A stretch of DNA of 5,128 nucleotides from Chromatiaceae bacterium (GTDB taxonomy: Bacteria > Pseudomonadota > Gammaproteobacteria > Chromatiales > Chromatiaceae): positions 1 through 5,128 of the forward strand of contig JAEHCY010000073.1 of the NCBI GenBank assembly GCA_016880695.1, in the 5' to 3' direction. The notes beneath the pieces are model-generated. The model was not told where the DNA came from. It saw only the letters and a program-made list of their open reading frames with translations, and made no database searches. Position 1 is the first letter of the stretch. Each line of letters starts with the position of its first letter. Of the stretch, positions 1-5,128 are shown piece by piece. Made by a program: the position numbers and the translations under genes.

Positions 1-846
1 ACCCCCGCCCTGGTGCTGCTGCTCGCGGGCATCGCGCTGCAATCGGTGGCGCAGGTGGAGATCGACTGGGCTTGGGTTGCCGGACTCCTTGGCGGTCCTT
101 CTGCGGTCAGCGGGCTTGGCGAGGGGGCCTCCGTCCTCTCGGGGCCGAGCTCCGCCCCCGAGGAAAGCGCCCGATTCCTCTCCTGGCTGCGTCTGCAGAT
201 GGAACAGGACATTCATACCTACCGCTCCGGTTACCTGGAGATCTTCCTCGCCCAGGCGCCCGAGGTGGCGGCGCAGCAGTCCACCTTCTTCTACAAGCGG
301 CACCTGTTTGAGATCGGCGGCATGATGCTGATCGGCATGGCCTTGTATCGCTGGGGTGTGCTATCGGGCCTGCGGTCCGCACGCTTCTACCTTGGGCTTG
401 CGATCTTTGGCTTTCTGGTGGGGGGCTGGCTGCGGGGCGCCGAGGTCTTTGCCGCCTACCAGCAGGGCTTCGACCCCCTCCTCGCGGCGCGCATGGACAC
501 GCTGGTGCGCGACCTCGGCCGACTCCCGCTCGCGCTCGGCCACCTCGGCCTGATTGGGCTCCTGTGCCGGTGGCCGCGGGCACCTCGACTGACCGCCGCG
601 CTGGGGGCCACCGGCCGGCTGGCCCTCACCCATTACATCACCCAGACGCTCTTCGCCATCACCCTGTTCTACGGCTTTGGGCTGGGTCTGTTCGGCCAAT
701 TGGAGCGCTGGCAGCTTGCCCTCGTTTGCCTGGGCGTGTGGGCCTTCCAGATTGGCCTGAGTGTGATCTGGATGGCGCGCTACCGCTACGGGCCGCTGGA
801 GTGGGTCTGGCGCTCGCTGGTTTTCGGCCGGGCGCAGTCGCTGTGA
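1..846 (+). CDS. DUF418 (YeiB-like) polytopic inner-membrane protein, C-terminal part (5' end outside window)
   Basis: The frame is open from the first base and stops at TGA 844-846, giving 281 codons. The real start lies upstream, so the GTG at 13 is not a start I would use. Seen: hydrophobic segments at about residues 4-20, 106-126, 132-148, 175-191, 207-232 and 237-260 (counted from the first codon in the window), consistent with several membrane spans. A soluble stretch at 22-100 is rich in Gly/Ser/Ala in its first part. The C-terminus carries the DUF418 signature: a GATGRLALTHY block near 202-212, then FYGFGLGLFGQLERWQL, ending with RYRYGPLEWVWRSLVFG. From the family: YeiB/DUF418 proteins are integral inner-membrane proteins related to membrane acyltransferases; some have been linked to transport, but the biochemical role is mostly unknown. 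No gene follows on the same strand for about 1.4 kb, and a terminator lies 157 bp downstream, so this is probably the last gene of its transcript. Family assignment is confident; function is not. Confidence 0.9.
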   Translation, partial: TPALVLLLAGIALQSVAQVEIDWAWVAGLLGGPSAVSGLGEGASVLSGPSSAPEESARFLSWLRLQMEQDIHTYRSGYLEIFLAQAPEVAAQQSTFFYKRHLFEIGGMMLIGMALYRWGVLSGLRSARFYLGLAIFGFLVGGWLRGAEVFAAYQQGFDPLLAARMDTLVRDLGRLPLALGHLGLIGLLCRWPRAPRLTAALGATGRLALTHYITQTLFAITLFYGFGLGLFGQLERWQLALVCLGVWAFQIGLSVIWMARYRYGPLEWVWRSLVFGRAQSL

Positions 847-1299
847 AAGGGCCGCTGAGCGGATCTTGGCAGTGCCGTCGCCCGCCGCATCGCTGAAGTC
901 GCGGGAGTCACCCGCCCGTCGGTAGCGGAGCCTTGTTCAGCCGGGGTTCAGGCACCCTTGGGTAATTTGTATTCGACGCTGTCCATGTTTCTCCCTCCCC
1001 TTGCCGCCGACCCTGGCGGCTCTTTTTTCCCCGCCGAGGGTTCAGCTGTGGACCAACCGTGCGTGGCGCCCTGGCGGAAGCCGGCATCAGGCTTGCGGAT
1101 GCCCCTGTGCGCTAGGGGCCACAGGATGCCGCCCTTGGCCCGGAAACCGGCGCCCGGATCAGCCACACCCGCGTCGGCGGCTACCGCCAGGACATCGATG
1201 CCCAATCAGCCCCCGTTCGGGCGTGGGCAGGCGAGGTGTCGCGGGGTAAGCCAGCACCCCCTACCCGATTGGGGTCGACGGGCTCAACAACGGAAGGTC
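847..1299. other. Gene-poor spacer between convergent DUF418 and DM13 genes
   Basis: About 450 bp without a recognisable gene. It contains the terminator at 1003-1028, a 12-codon minus-strand open frame (948-986) behind a strong Shine-Dalgarno-like run, a pair of mutually exclusive hairpins at 1102-1125, a small GGCGG-CTA-CCGCC hairpin at 1176-1188 and a 7-bp inverted repeat (1201-1207 with 1267-1273). Longer open frames exist on both strands, but their translations are rich in Pro/Arg/Ala/Gly and look like GC-driven noise. A decayed gene cannot be excluded. Confidence 0.5.
1003..1028 (+). terminator. Intrinsic (rho-independent) terminator downstream of DUF418 gene
   Basis: A perfect 6-bp all-G/C stem (GCCGCC at 1003-1008, GGCGGC at 1015-1020) with a 6-nt loop is followed directly by TCTTTTTT. 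This is the classic layout for plus-strand termination. It lies 157 bp after the DUF418 stop codon with no plus-strand gene between, so it most likely ends that transcript. The minus strand has no T-run after the hairpin, so it would not terminate the opposing DM13 transcript well. Confidence 0.8.
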
Positions 1300-1770
1300 T
1301 CAACGATACTTTGCCGCGGTAATGAACTGACTAAACGCCTCGCACCAGACGATGACACTGTTGAACGAGGCGGGATCAACCGATCCAGGGACCGGCACCA
1401 CGAAATTCTCAAACGTCTTCACGTCGCCAACGCGCACCATTTTCCCCTTCAAGCGCAGGAAGGCGGCCTCGGTTTCGACAAACTCGGGCGAAAGATACAG
1501 CTTGTAGTCTGGTCCGGGTGCCAGCGCGCCTTGTAGCGATATGGCGTCTTGACTCACCGACACTGTCCCCTCTCCCCAGTGCAGCGCATCGCTGTCTTTG
1601 AGGTCGCGGCGAAACTGCCCGGTGAATTTTGCGCGTGCCGCATTGGCTTGGACTTCTGACGCGGTGGGTGCCGCTGGTGCTGTGAGGATAGGAAGAACGT
1701 AGATGCCAAGGGCGAAGCCAAGCACACCAACCGCAGTGTGGGATGCGAGCAGCAGCAGGAGTTTTTTCAT
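1300..1770 (-). CDS. Membrane-anchored DM13-domain protein (putative electron-transfer domain)
   Basis: A complete 156-residue protein. The ATG is at 1770-1768 with an AGGGTG-like ribosome binding site 5 nt upstream (1781-1776); the stop is TGA at 1302-1300. Seen: MKK start and a hydrophobic segment at about residues 4-29, a signal anchor or signal peptide, with no Cys lipobox. A short Ala/Pro/Thr linker follows, then one DM13 domain at about 48-156. Motifs: HWGEG (64-68), APGPDYKLYLSP (84-95), VRVGDVKTFENFVVPVP (112-128) and the hallmark VIVWCEAF (139-146), whose Cys143 is the only cysteine in the protein. From the family: DM13 domains are predicted beta-sandwich folds, related to DOMON, with a conserved cysteine proposed to take part in redox or electron transfer; this is largely unproven in bacteria. 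The domain probably faces the periplasm. The gene stands alone, convergent with the DUF418 gene and divergent from the lysine-rich gene. No partner redox gene is in view. The domain call is strong; the role is inferred. Confidence 0.9.
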   Translation of the reverse strand: MKKLLLLLASHTAVGVLGFALGIYVLPILTAPAAPTASEVQANAARAKFTGQFRRDLKDSDALHWGEGTVSVSQDAISLQGALAPGPDYKLYLSPEFVETEAAFLRLKGKMVRVGDVKTFENFVVPVPGSVDPASFNSVIVWCEAFSQFITAAKYR

Positions 1771-1816
1771 GCATTCACCCTACAACGCCACCCCAGTGGC
1801 TCAAGACGCCCAACAA

Positions 1817-1828
1817 ATAAGCGCTTAT
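1817..1828. promoter_or_regulatory. 12-bp perfect palindrome, candidate operator upstream of DM13 gene
   Basis: ATAAGCGCTTAT is exactly self-complementary and lies 47-58 bp upstream of the DM13 start codon, within the expected promoter zone on the minus strand. It stands out as a local AT-containing island in GC-rich sequence. A symmetric site here could bind a dimeric repressor or activator. No known regulator is assigned, and short palindromes also arise by chance. Confidence 0.35.
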
Positions 1829-2230
1829 CGGACTCATCCGCTGCCCGCGCAGGGTGGGGGATGAGTTCGGCGCTCCTGTGGGCGAGGATTGTATCCGCGT
1901 AGTCAGGGACGGTGCCAACTGGGAAGGGTGGAGCGGTGGCTCGGGGATCAATGCCCACCGTCCTTCGCCGCGGGTTCACCGGTCCCATGCGCGCCCTGGG
2001 GGCACCGAGCGCCCCTCGATTGCGCCAAGGTGCGCGAAGGCCTTGCCCCCACCGCGCCACCGCTGCGCGGGGTGCGGTTCGCGCAACCCTCTATCCGCGG
2101 CATCTACACCGGCGCGCGCGGCTACTACGGCACCCGCGAAGAATCTGAGCGCTGAAGCTCCGAGAGGAGGATACTGAGAAACTGTGGACATGAAGGGATC
2201 GGATCGTTCCGCTTCCCGATTGCGAGCGAT

Positions 2231-2247
2231 AACCCGTGAGACGGGTT
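2231..2247 (+). promoter_or_regulatory. Perfect hairpin in the leader of the lysine-rich gene
   Basis: AACCCGT (2231-2237) pairs exactly with ACGGGTT (2241-2247) around a 3-nt GAG loop. It ends 39 nt before the ATG of the 43-residue gene and 25 nt before its ribosome binding site. No T-run follows, so it is not a standard terminator. It could be an mRNA 5' stabiliser, a protein-binding hairpin or a DNA operator. The structure is certain as sequence symmetry; its role is inferred. Confidence 0.4.
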
Positions 2248-2286
2248 CACTAGGACACTACCCAACCACCGAAGGAGAAGTAACGA

Positions 2287-2418
2287 ATGGCGACTTCAAA
2301 GAAAGCAAAGAAGCCGGTCGAGGTGACCATAACCGAAGAGACGTCGGCACAGCCGACCGCTGAACTGTCACCCGCTGTGGCCGCACCCAAGAAGAAGGCC
2401 AAGAAAGCTAAACGCTAG
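2287..2418 (+). CDS. Small lysine-rich basic protein (43 aa), unknown function
   Basis: The ATG at 2287-2289 is preceded by AGGAG at 2273-2277 with a 9-nt gap, a good ribosome binding site; the stop is TAG at 2416-2418. Seen: two basic ends, each containing KKAKK (residues 5-9 and 36-40), flank a Thr/Glu/Pro/Ala-rich middle. There are 10 Lys and 1 Arg against 4 Glu, and no Cys, Trp, Phe or Tyr, so the chain is probably disordered and strongly cationic. The basic ends resemble the tails of bacterial histone H1-like or nucleoid proteins, ribosome-associated tails and other nucleic-acid-binding peptides, but I recognise no family. Support for a real gene: the good ribosome binding site, a composition unlike the Arg/Pro-rich noise frames around it, a hairpin in the leader and a strong hairpin starting 10 nt after the stop. 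It appears to be its own transcription unit. A 57-codon frame from ATG 2190 overlaps it in another phase but lacks a suitably spaced ribosome binding site. Confidence 0.7.
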   Translation: MATSKKAKKPVEVTITEETSAQPTAELSPAVAAPKKKAKKAKR

Positions 2419-2428
2419 CACGCCAAAA

Positions 2429-2461
2429 GAGAGGCACCGCCTCCAAGGCGCTCTGCCTCTC
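2429..2461 (+). terminator. Strong composite hairpin, probable terminator of the lysine-rich gene
   Basis: An 8-bp perfect outer stem (GAGAGGCA 2429-2436 with TGCCTCTC 2454-2461) encloses a second 5-bp stem (CGCCT 2438-2442 with AGGCG 2446-2450, loop CCA). It begins 10 nt after the TAG stop. The plus strand continues with a pyrimidine run rich in C rather than pure T, so intrinsic termination in that direction would be imperfect. The preceding AAAA (2425-2428) would read as TTTT on the minus strand, so it may work from that side too, or protect the 3' end of the mRNA. Confidence 0.6.
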
Positions 2462-2763
2462 CCTCCCCTCACCTCCTCCACTCCCACGGCGGCACGGGCG
2501 CCGGGTCGCGCCCCACCCCGAAGCCTTCACCTCGCCCCAGTTCCCGCTTACCCGGTGATTTCCGGTGACCAACCTACCTTTGGCAAACGCCTTACCCTGC
2601 ATTTAGCGCGGCGATTCCAGGTGCGGTTCGTCTGGCCGCGGCGACCTGCCACCCGCCGCTGTTCGGAGGAACGGTTATAGGTATTCGCCAGGACGTTGTA
2701 CTGGCGCGGCCGACCGCGGGGGGTCTGCGGGCACCAGGTGCGGCGCGCGCCACGCCCACAAAT

Positions 2764-2796
2764 GATTCGACGGCGAATCGGAGGTACTTGCCTCCG
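2764..2796 (+). promoter_or_regulatory. Two tandem hairpins upstream of the cyclic glucan synthase gene
   Basis: GATTCG (2764-2769) pairs with CGAATC (2774-2779) around ACGG. Immediately after, sharing base 2779, CGGAGG (2779-2784) pairs with CCTCCG (2791-2796) around TACTTG. They end 119 nt before the ATG. No T-run follows either, so termination is unlikely. The second stem contains a GGAGG sequence sequestered by pairing, but no start codon follows at a suitable distance. They may be operator-like DNA or structured leader RNA; chance is possible in GC-rich DNA. Confidence 0.35.
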
Positions 2797-2915
2797 CCTA
2801 CTCTCGCTCCGGGACATCCAGATCCTGCCCCGCGACAGCCGCGCTCGGCGCCTACCGGGGCTAGCGGCGGCGTGCTTCGTACTTCCTCGGCGGACAGTGG
2901 TATAAGGTGAGCACT

Positions 2916-5128
2916 ATGGCGATTCGCGAAACCTTGCTCCGGTTAAGGAAGCACCTCGGTAGCAACGGCTTGACCAAAAGGGGCACCGCCGACGAGCCCC
3001 CGCTGCGCGCGGAGTTGTTCAGCGCCGTTCAGATGGAACAACATGGAAGGCGTCTTGCGACCTCCCATCGCCTGGCGCCGGGACAGGCGCCGGACCGGCT
3101 TCTGGCTCGGCTCACCGCGAACGAACGCACCCTGATCAACGTTTGCGCGCTGCTGATGGCGGCGGTCACGGCGACCCGCCGGATCGCACCCGCTGGAGAA
3201 TGGCTGCTCGATAACTTCTATCTGATCGAAGAACAAATTCGCACCGCCAAGCGACACTTGCCCAAGGGGTACAGCCGGGAACTGCCGCGCCTGCGCGATG
3301 GCCCCTCGGCCGGGCTGCCGCGGGTGTACGACCTCGCCCTCGAGATCATCGCCCACGGCGACGGCCGGGTGGACCCGGAAAACCTTAGCCATTTCGTCGC
3401 CGCCTACCAGAGGGTTACCGCCCTCAAGCTGGGGGAATTGTGGGCCATCCCGATCATGCTGCGCCTCGCGCTGATCGAGAACCTCCGCCGCGTGGCCACC
3501 CGGATCAGCGCCAGCAGAACCGACCAAAACCTGGCCGACGGGTGGGCGGATCGGATGACGGCGATGGCTGAGAGCGACCCGAAAAATCTGATCTGTGTGA
3601 TCGCGGACATGGCGCGGTCGAACCCGCCGACATCCAGCGCCTTTGTGGCAGGCATGGCGCGCCGGCTGCAGGGCCAAAGCTCCGCGTTGGCCTTGCCGCT
3701 GACCTGGATCGAGCAGCACCTCGCCGAGTCGGGCCTGACGATCGAGCACTTGGTTCGGACGGAGAATCAGCAACAGGCCGCCGACCAGGTTTCCATCAGC
3801 AACAGCATCGGCAGTCTCCGCTTCCTGGGGGCGATCGACTGGCGCGAGTTCGTGGAAACGATGAGCCTGGTCGAGCACACTCTGCGTGAAGACCCAGGCG
3901 GGGTTTACGGCAGGATGGATTTTGCCACCCGGGATCGTTACCGGCACGTCGTGGAGAAGGTCGCGAAAAACAGCCAACTCGATGAAAGCGAGGTGGCGCG
4001 CCACGCGCTTCACCTGGCGCGGGAAGGCGCGGCCAAGAACGGCGGCGACGATCGGGCGGCGCACCTGGGGTTTTACCTGATCGACCGGGGGTTGCCGCAG
4101 CTCGAACGCCGGGCGCGGGCGCGCCGGTGGACCCTGGAGTCGCTGCAAAGAAGGGGTCACCAGTACCCTTTGTCCCTGTATCTGGGCGCGATCGCGCTGC
4201 TGACGGCGCTGTTGACCGGGAGCTTGCTGGCGCGGGCGCAGGCCGATGGCGTGCCGGGCGGGCTGCTCCCGTTCCTGGGCGTCCTCGCGGTGCTCGGTAC
4301 CAGTCATCTGGCGATGGCGCTGGCGAACTGGCTGGCGACCCTGCTGGCGACGCCCTGGCCGCTGCCGCGCCTGGACTTTTCCGCTGGCATTCCGCCGGAA
4401 GCGCGCACGCTGGTGGTAACGCCGACGCTGCTCGCCAGCGCTGCGAACATCGAGGATCTGGTCGAGGCGCTGGAGGTCCGGTTCCTGGCCAATCAGGACG
4501 ACCGCCTGCACTTTGGTCTGTTGACCGATTTTCGGGATGCGGGGGAGGAAACCCTGCCGGAGGACGCGGCGCTGGTTCAGTTGGCCGCGCAACGGATCGA
4601 GGCGCTGAACAAACAATACCGGCGGGTCGGAGGCGATGCGTTTTTCCTGTTCCACCGCCCGCGCCGTTGGAATCCGCAAGAACGGGTTTGGATGGGTTAT
4701 GAGCGCAAGCGCGGCAAGCTGGCGGATTTGAACGCGCTGCTGCGCGGCGACGCCCAGGATCGCTTCTCGCGGGTGGTCGGTGATCCGGCGCTCCTGTTAG
4801 ACGTGAAGTACGTCATTACCCTGGACACCGATACCCAGCTTCCGCGCGATGCGGCGCGGGAGCTGGCAGGCGCCATGGCGCACCCACTGAACCGGGCGCG
4901 CTACGACGCGGACCGGCAGCGGGTTTGCGAGGGCTACGGCATCCTGCAACCCCGCGTGGCCGTAAGCCTGCCGGGCGCCAACCGCTCGCGGTATGCACGG
5001 TTGCACGGGAGCGACGCCGGCATCGACCCCTACACCCAAGCCGTCTCCGACGTTTACCAGGACTGGTTCCAGGAAGGCTCGTTCATCGGCAAGGGCATCT
5101 ACGAGGTCGATGCCTTCGAGCAGGCGCT
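2916..5128 (+). CDS. ndvB: Cyclic beta-1,2-glucan synthase (NdvB/ChvB/Cgs), N-terminal part with GT84 domain; 3' end outside window
   Basis: 737 codons are in view with no stop; family members reach about 2,800 residues, so roughly a quarter is present. The ATG at 2916 has AAGGTGA at 2904-2910, 5 nt upstream; an in-frame TAG at 2862-2864 limits longer starts, leaving GTG 2907 as the only near alternative. Known role: these giant inner-membrane enzymes use UDP-glucose to build, cyclise and release cyclic beta-1,2-glucan, an osmoregulated periplasmic glucan exported by an NdvA/ChvA-type ABC transporter. Seen: an N-terminal cytosolic region with family blocks WLLDNFYLIEEQIR (97-109), LPKGYSRELPRL (115-126) and ELWAIPIMLRLALIENLRR (174-192); two membrane segments at about 418-440 and 448-478; then the start of the GT84 glycosyltransferase domain with VVTPTLL (500-506), YVITLDTDTQLPRD with its DxD at Asp637/Asp639 (UDP-sugar and metal binding), MAHPLNR (654-660), EGYGILQPR (672-680) and EGSFIGKGIYEVDAFE (720-735). 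Expected beyond the edge: the rest of GT84, more membrane segments and a C-terminal GH94-type phosphorylase domain that sets ring size. No frameshift is seen. Confidence 0.93.
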   Translation, partial: MAIRETLLRLRKHLGSNGLTKRGTADEPPLRAELFSAVQMEQHGRRLATSHRLAPGQAPDRLLARLTANERTLINVCALLMAAVTATRRIAPAGEWLLDNFYLIEEQIRTAKRHLPKGYSRELPRLRDGPSAGLPRVYDLALEIIAHGDGRVDPENLSHFVAAYQRVTALKLGELWAIPIMLRLALIENLRRVATRISASRTDQNLADGWADRMTAMAESDPKNLICVIADMARSNPPTSSAFVAGMARRLQGQSSALALPLTWIEQHLAESGLTIEHLVRTENQQQAADQVSISNSIGSLRFLGAIDWREFVETMSLVEHTLREDPGGVYGRMDFATRDRYRHVVEKVAKNSQLDESEVARHALHLAREGAAKNGGDDRAAHLGFYLIDRGLPQLERRARARRWTLESLQRRGHQYPLSLYLGAIALLTALLTGSLLARAQADGVPGGLLPFLGVLAVLGTSHLAMALANWLATLLATPWPLPRLDFSAGIPPEARTLVVTPTLLASAANIEDLVEALEVRFLANQDDRLHFGLLTDFRDAGEETLPEDAALVQLAAQRIEALNKQYRRVGGDAFFLFHRPRRWNPQERVWMGYERKRGKLADLNALLRGDAQDRFSRVVGDPALLLDVKYVITLDTDTQLPRDAARELAGAMAHPLNRARYDADRQRVCEGYGILQPRVAVSLPGANRSRYARLHGSDAGIDPYTQAVSDVYQDWFQEGSFIGKGIYEVDAFEQA

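Larger units (their letters stand above)
1771..2286. other. Divergent gene-poor spacer between DM13 gene and lysine-rich gene
   Basis: About 515 bp that must hold the control regions of both flanking genes. I see a 12-bp palindrome at 1817-1828, a perfect hairpin at 2231-2247 and a GGAGG run at 2166-2170 with no usable start at the right distance. Open frames on both strands have no recognisable domain. The most protein-like stretch is the plus-strand frame ending at the TGA 2153-2155, whose tail contains GIYTGARGYYGTREESER; it may be a remnant. No convincing sigma-70 promoter could be picked by eye for either direction. Confidence 0.5.
2419..2915. other. Gene-poor spacer and leader region of the cyclic glucan synthase gene
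   Basis: About 500 bp with no recognisable gene. It starts with the composite hairpin (2429-2461), continues with a C/T-rich stretch, then holds two back-to-back hairpins (2764-2796), a wide inverted repeat (GCCCCG 2827-2832 with CGGGGC 2856-2861) and a 10-bp direct repeat CCAGGTGCGG (2617-2626 and 2734-2743). A weak sigma-70-like TTGGCA at 2580-2585 has no good -10 partner. A minus-strand frame at 2548-2817 is Arg-rich with no domain I know. The promoter of the synthase gene is probably here but cannot be pinned down by eye. Confidence 0.5.

Noticed and set aside
958..1536. A 192-codon plus-strand frame running into the DM13 gene region.
   Set aside because: Its second half is antisense to the DM13 gene, its first half crosses the terminator, and the translation shows no domain or sensible composition.
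1767..2060. A 97-codon minus-strand frame from GTG 2060 whose TGA overlaps the DM13 start as ATGA, suggesting translational coupling.
   Set aside because: The translation is Arg/Pro/Gly-rich without a domain, no ribosome binding site was identified before the GTG, and DM13 has its own binding site. The overlap is probably chance. Conservation of the frame in relatives would reopen it.
2190..2363. A 57-codon plus-strand frame from ATG 2190 with GGAGG upstream at 2166-2170.
   Set aside because: The gap from GGAGG to ATG is 19 nt, too long, and the frame overlaps the better-supported lysine-rich gene in another phase.
2580..2607. A possible sigma-70 promoter (TTGGCA with TTTAGC 16 nt later).
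   Set aside because: The -10 matches only three of six consensus bases and the site lies over 300 bp before the glucan synthase start; too weak to annotate.
2617..2743. A 10-bp direct repeat CCAGGTGCGG, 117 bp apart.
   Set aside because: Only two copies, short and GC-rich; no target-site, attachment-site or transposon structure around it.
2548..2817. An 89-codon Arg-rich minus-strand frame in the leader of the glucan synthase gene.
   Set aside because: No ribosome binding site identified and no recognisable domain; high Arg content is typical of noise frames in GC-rich DNA.
2943..4679. A 578-codon open frame on the minus strand.
   Set aside because: It lies entirely antisense to the glucan synthase coding region. 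Its translation is rich in Arg/Gln/Pro/Ala with no domain, as expected for the opposite strand of a GC-biased gene, while the plus strand matches a known family throughout.

Overview
The window is GC-rich bacterial DNA (by eye about 60-65% G+C, with strong G/C bias at third codon positions). It comes most plausibly from a proteobacterium, perhaps a gammaproteobacterium. That placement rests on the look of the DUF418, DM13 and cyclic glucan synthase proteins and on codon usage; no rRNA, tRNA or marker gene is present. I see no mobile element, CRISPR array or phage gene.

Layout. (1) 1-846, + strand: the C-terminal part of a DUF418 (YeiB-like) polytopic membrane protein, cut by the left edge. 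(2) 847-1299: a spacer with a clear intrinsic terminator at 1003-1028 and several hairpins. (3) 1300-1770, - strand: a complete small membrane-anchored DM13-domain protein, convergent with the DUF418 gene. (4) 1771-2286: a divergent spacer with a 12-bp palindrome near the DM13 start and a perfect hairpin in the leader of the next gene. (5) 2287-2418, + strand: a 43-residue lysine-rich protein with a good ribosome binding site, followed by a strong composite hairpin. (6) 2419-2915: a third gene-poor spacer with tandem hairpins. (7) 2916-5128, + strand: the first 737 codons of a giant cyclic beta-1,2-glucan synthase (NdvB/ChvB/Cgs family), running off the right edge. It covers the N-terminal region, the first two membrane segments and the first part of the GT84 domain, including its DxD motif.

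The genes do not form one operon: strands alternate and the spacers are long. Three of the four products relate to the envelope: a DUF418 membrane protein, an anchored DM13 protein and the glucan synthase that makes periplasmic osmoregulated glucan. This may be only loose co-location. The least explained parts are the lysine-rich mini-gene with its hairpins and the three spacers of about 450-520 bp (together more than a quarter of the window), which hold no gene I can recognise and may include decayed coding sequence. I found no convincing evidence of a wholly new multi-gene system here.
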